Of a stretch of DNA of 64,000 nucleotides, positions 63,452 through 64,000 are shown in pieces; position 1 is the first letter of the stretch; each line of letters begins with the position of its first letter. The position numbers and the translations under genes are program-made. Location: contig CANHPL010000002.1 in the NCBI GenBank assembly GCA_947462685.1, positions 1 to 64,000 of the forward strand. Direction: 5' to 3'. The notes under the pieces are model-generated. The model saw only the letters and a list, made by a program, of their open reading frames with translations. It ran no database searches and was not told where the DNA came from. The DNA comes from Burkholderiaceae bacterium. GTDB lineage: Bacteria; Pseudomonadota; Gammaproteobacteria; Burkholderiales; Burkholderiaceae.

Positions 63452-64000
63452 ATCAAGTGCAAGCGCCAATCCTCATGCGGGGGGTAAAACTCACTAAGCG
63501 TTGGGGAGGTTTGGTTGCTGTAAATGAGGTTGATATTGATTTAGAGCTGGGGCAAATTCACGCTGTGATTGGCACCAATGGTGCAGGAAAATCAACTTTG
63601 ATTAATTTGTTATCTGGTGAAATTCCTTTAAGCTCTGGAAATGTTGAATTACTTAGCAATGATGTCACAGACAAATCACAACCTGCACGAGCGCACCTTG
63701 GGTTAGGAAAAAGCTATCAACGAAATACTATTTTTCCAGAATTAACCGTTTTAGAAAACTGTCGGTTATCAGCCCAGTCTCGATTGCAAAAGCCCTGGCA
63801 TTTTTGGCAGGATGGGCAGCGTTGTCAGTTTAGTAATCAAGTAGCTCTTCAAACACTTGAGAAAACAGGTTTGTCGTCGGTAATTAACCGACAAGCGGGG
63901 TTTCTTTCACATGGACAAAAACGTCAATTAGAAGTTGCAATGTGCTTGGCTACAGAACCGAAGGTACTCCTATTAGATGAGCCACTAGCTGGAATAGGGG
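63448..64000 (+). CDS. Branched-chain-type ABC ATPase LivG-like, cut by window end
   Basis: ATG at 63448 inside the livM stop; open to the window edge (184 codons). Walker A 'GTNGAGKSTLINLLSG', 'GLGKSYQRNTIFPELTVLENCRL', signature 'LSHGQKRQLEVAMCLA' (LSHGQ in place of LSGGQ, common for LivG), Walker B 'VLLLDEPLAGIG'. The rest, and probably livF, lie to the right. Confidence 0.88.
   Translation, partial: MNQVQAPILMRGVKLTKRWGGLVAVNEVDIDLELGQIHAVIGTNGAGKSTLINLLSGEIPLSSGNVELLSNDVTDKSQPARAHLGLGKSYQRNTIFPELTVLENCRLSAQSRLQKPWHFWQDGQRCQFSNQVALQTLEKTGLSSVINRQAGFLSHGQKRQLEVAMCLATEPKVLLLDEPLAGIG

Noticed and set aside
1-64000. tRNA, rRNA genes, CRISPR arrays, phage modules, known riboswitches
   Set aside because: No cloverleaf-like sequence, regular repeat-spacer array, phage gene or recognised riboswitch core was seen in any intergenic region.

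Overview
The window looks like a chromosomal segment of an AT-rich (roughly 40% GC by eye) betaproteobacterium of the order Burkholderiales, most like Polynucleobacter or a close relative. This rests on the block scpB-rluB-rimP-nusA-infB-rbfA-truB-typA, Bug-family periplasmic receptors, several CoxLMS/IorAB molybdenum hydroxylases and DUF4936. The taxon is an inference from gene content and order; no marker gene such as rRNA is present.

Layout. (1) 1-300: start of an IS3-family transposase and a gene remnant. (2) 304-6260: an accessory stress/envelope islet of small proteins: L,D-transpeptidase, Ala/His-rich 81-aa protein, 57-aa Cys protein, Crp/Fnr-family regulator, outer-membrane protein, DUF3309, BON lipoprotein, glycine-zipper lipoprotein, Rap1a-domain protein. 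Four copies of a 5-4-5 dyad (consensus GTTYG-N4-CAGAC) precede four of its transcription units, including the regulator itself. (3) 6374-9509: GltIJKL-type polar amino-acid ABC importer. (4) 9575-12558: cupin plus isoquinoline 1-oxidoreductase-like iorAB. (5) 12652-19584: a coxM-coxS-coxL-coxG molybdenum hydroxylase set surrounded by four decayed genes (two Bug receptors, a crotonase, a LysR regulator) and an intact ubiX-like gene. (6) 19645-21612: DUF4936, D-2-hydroxyacid dehydrogenase, 1-Cys peroxiredoxin. (7) 21717-25980: modA-modB-modC with a MocA-like nucleotidyltransferase fused to ModC, then xdhC: molybdate uptake and cofactor maturation matching the many molybdenum hydroxylases. (8) 25988-28130: chromate transporter and fabI. 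(9) 28244-33822: yejABEF peptide importer. (10) 33882-35441: an NlpC/P60 protein without its catalytic cysteine, and a patatin-like lipoprotein. (11) 35742-47265: the conserved translation/chromosome block, ending in an RluA-type pseudouridine synthase. (12) 47493-64000: a catabolic-looking region with two branched-chain-type ABC importers (the second runs off the window) around a polysaccharide-deacetylase-like hydrolase, a FAD monooxygenase, a VOC protein, a second coxMSL and a PaaH-type 3-hydroxyacyl-CoA dehydrogenase.

How it fits together. Molybdate import, MocA-like cytidylylation and XdhC-dependent maturation would supply Moco enzymes encoded at 9.9-17.3 kb and 54.9-58.7 kb, while Liv-type importers bring in the substrates; an aromatic or N-heteroaromatic acid degradation role is a reasonable inference, but the substrate cannot be read from sequence alone. 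The most novel-looking element is the dyad-linked small-protein islet near the left end.
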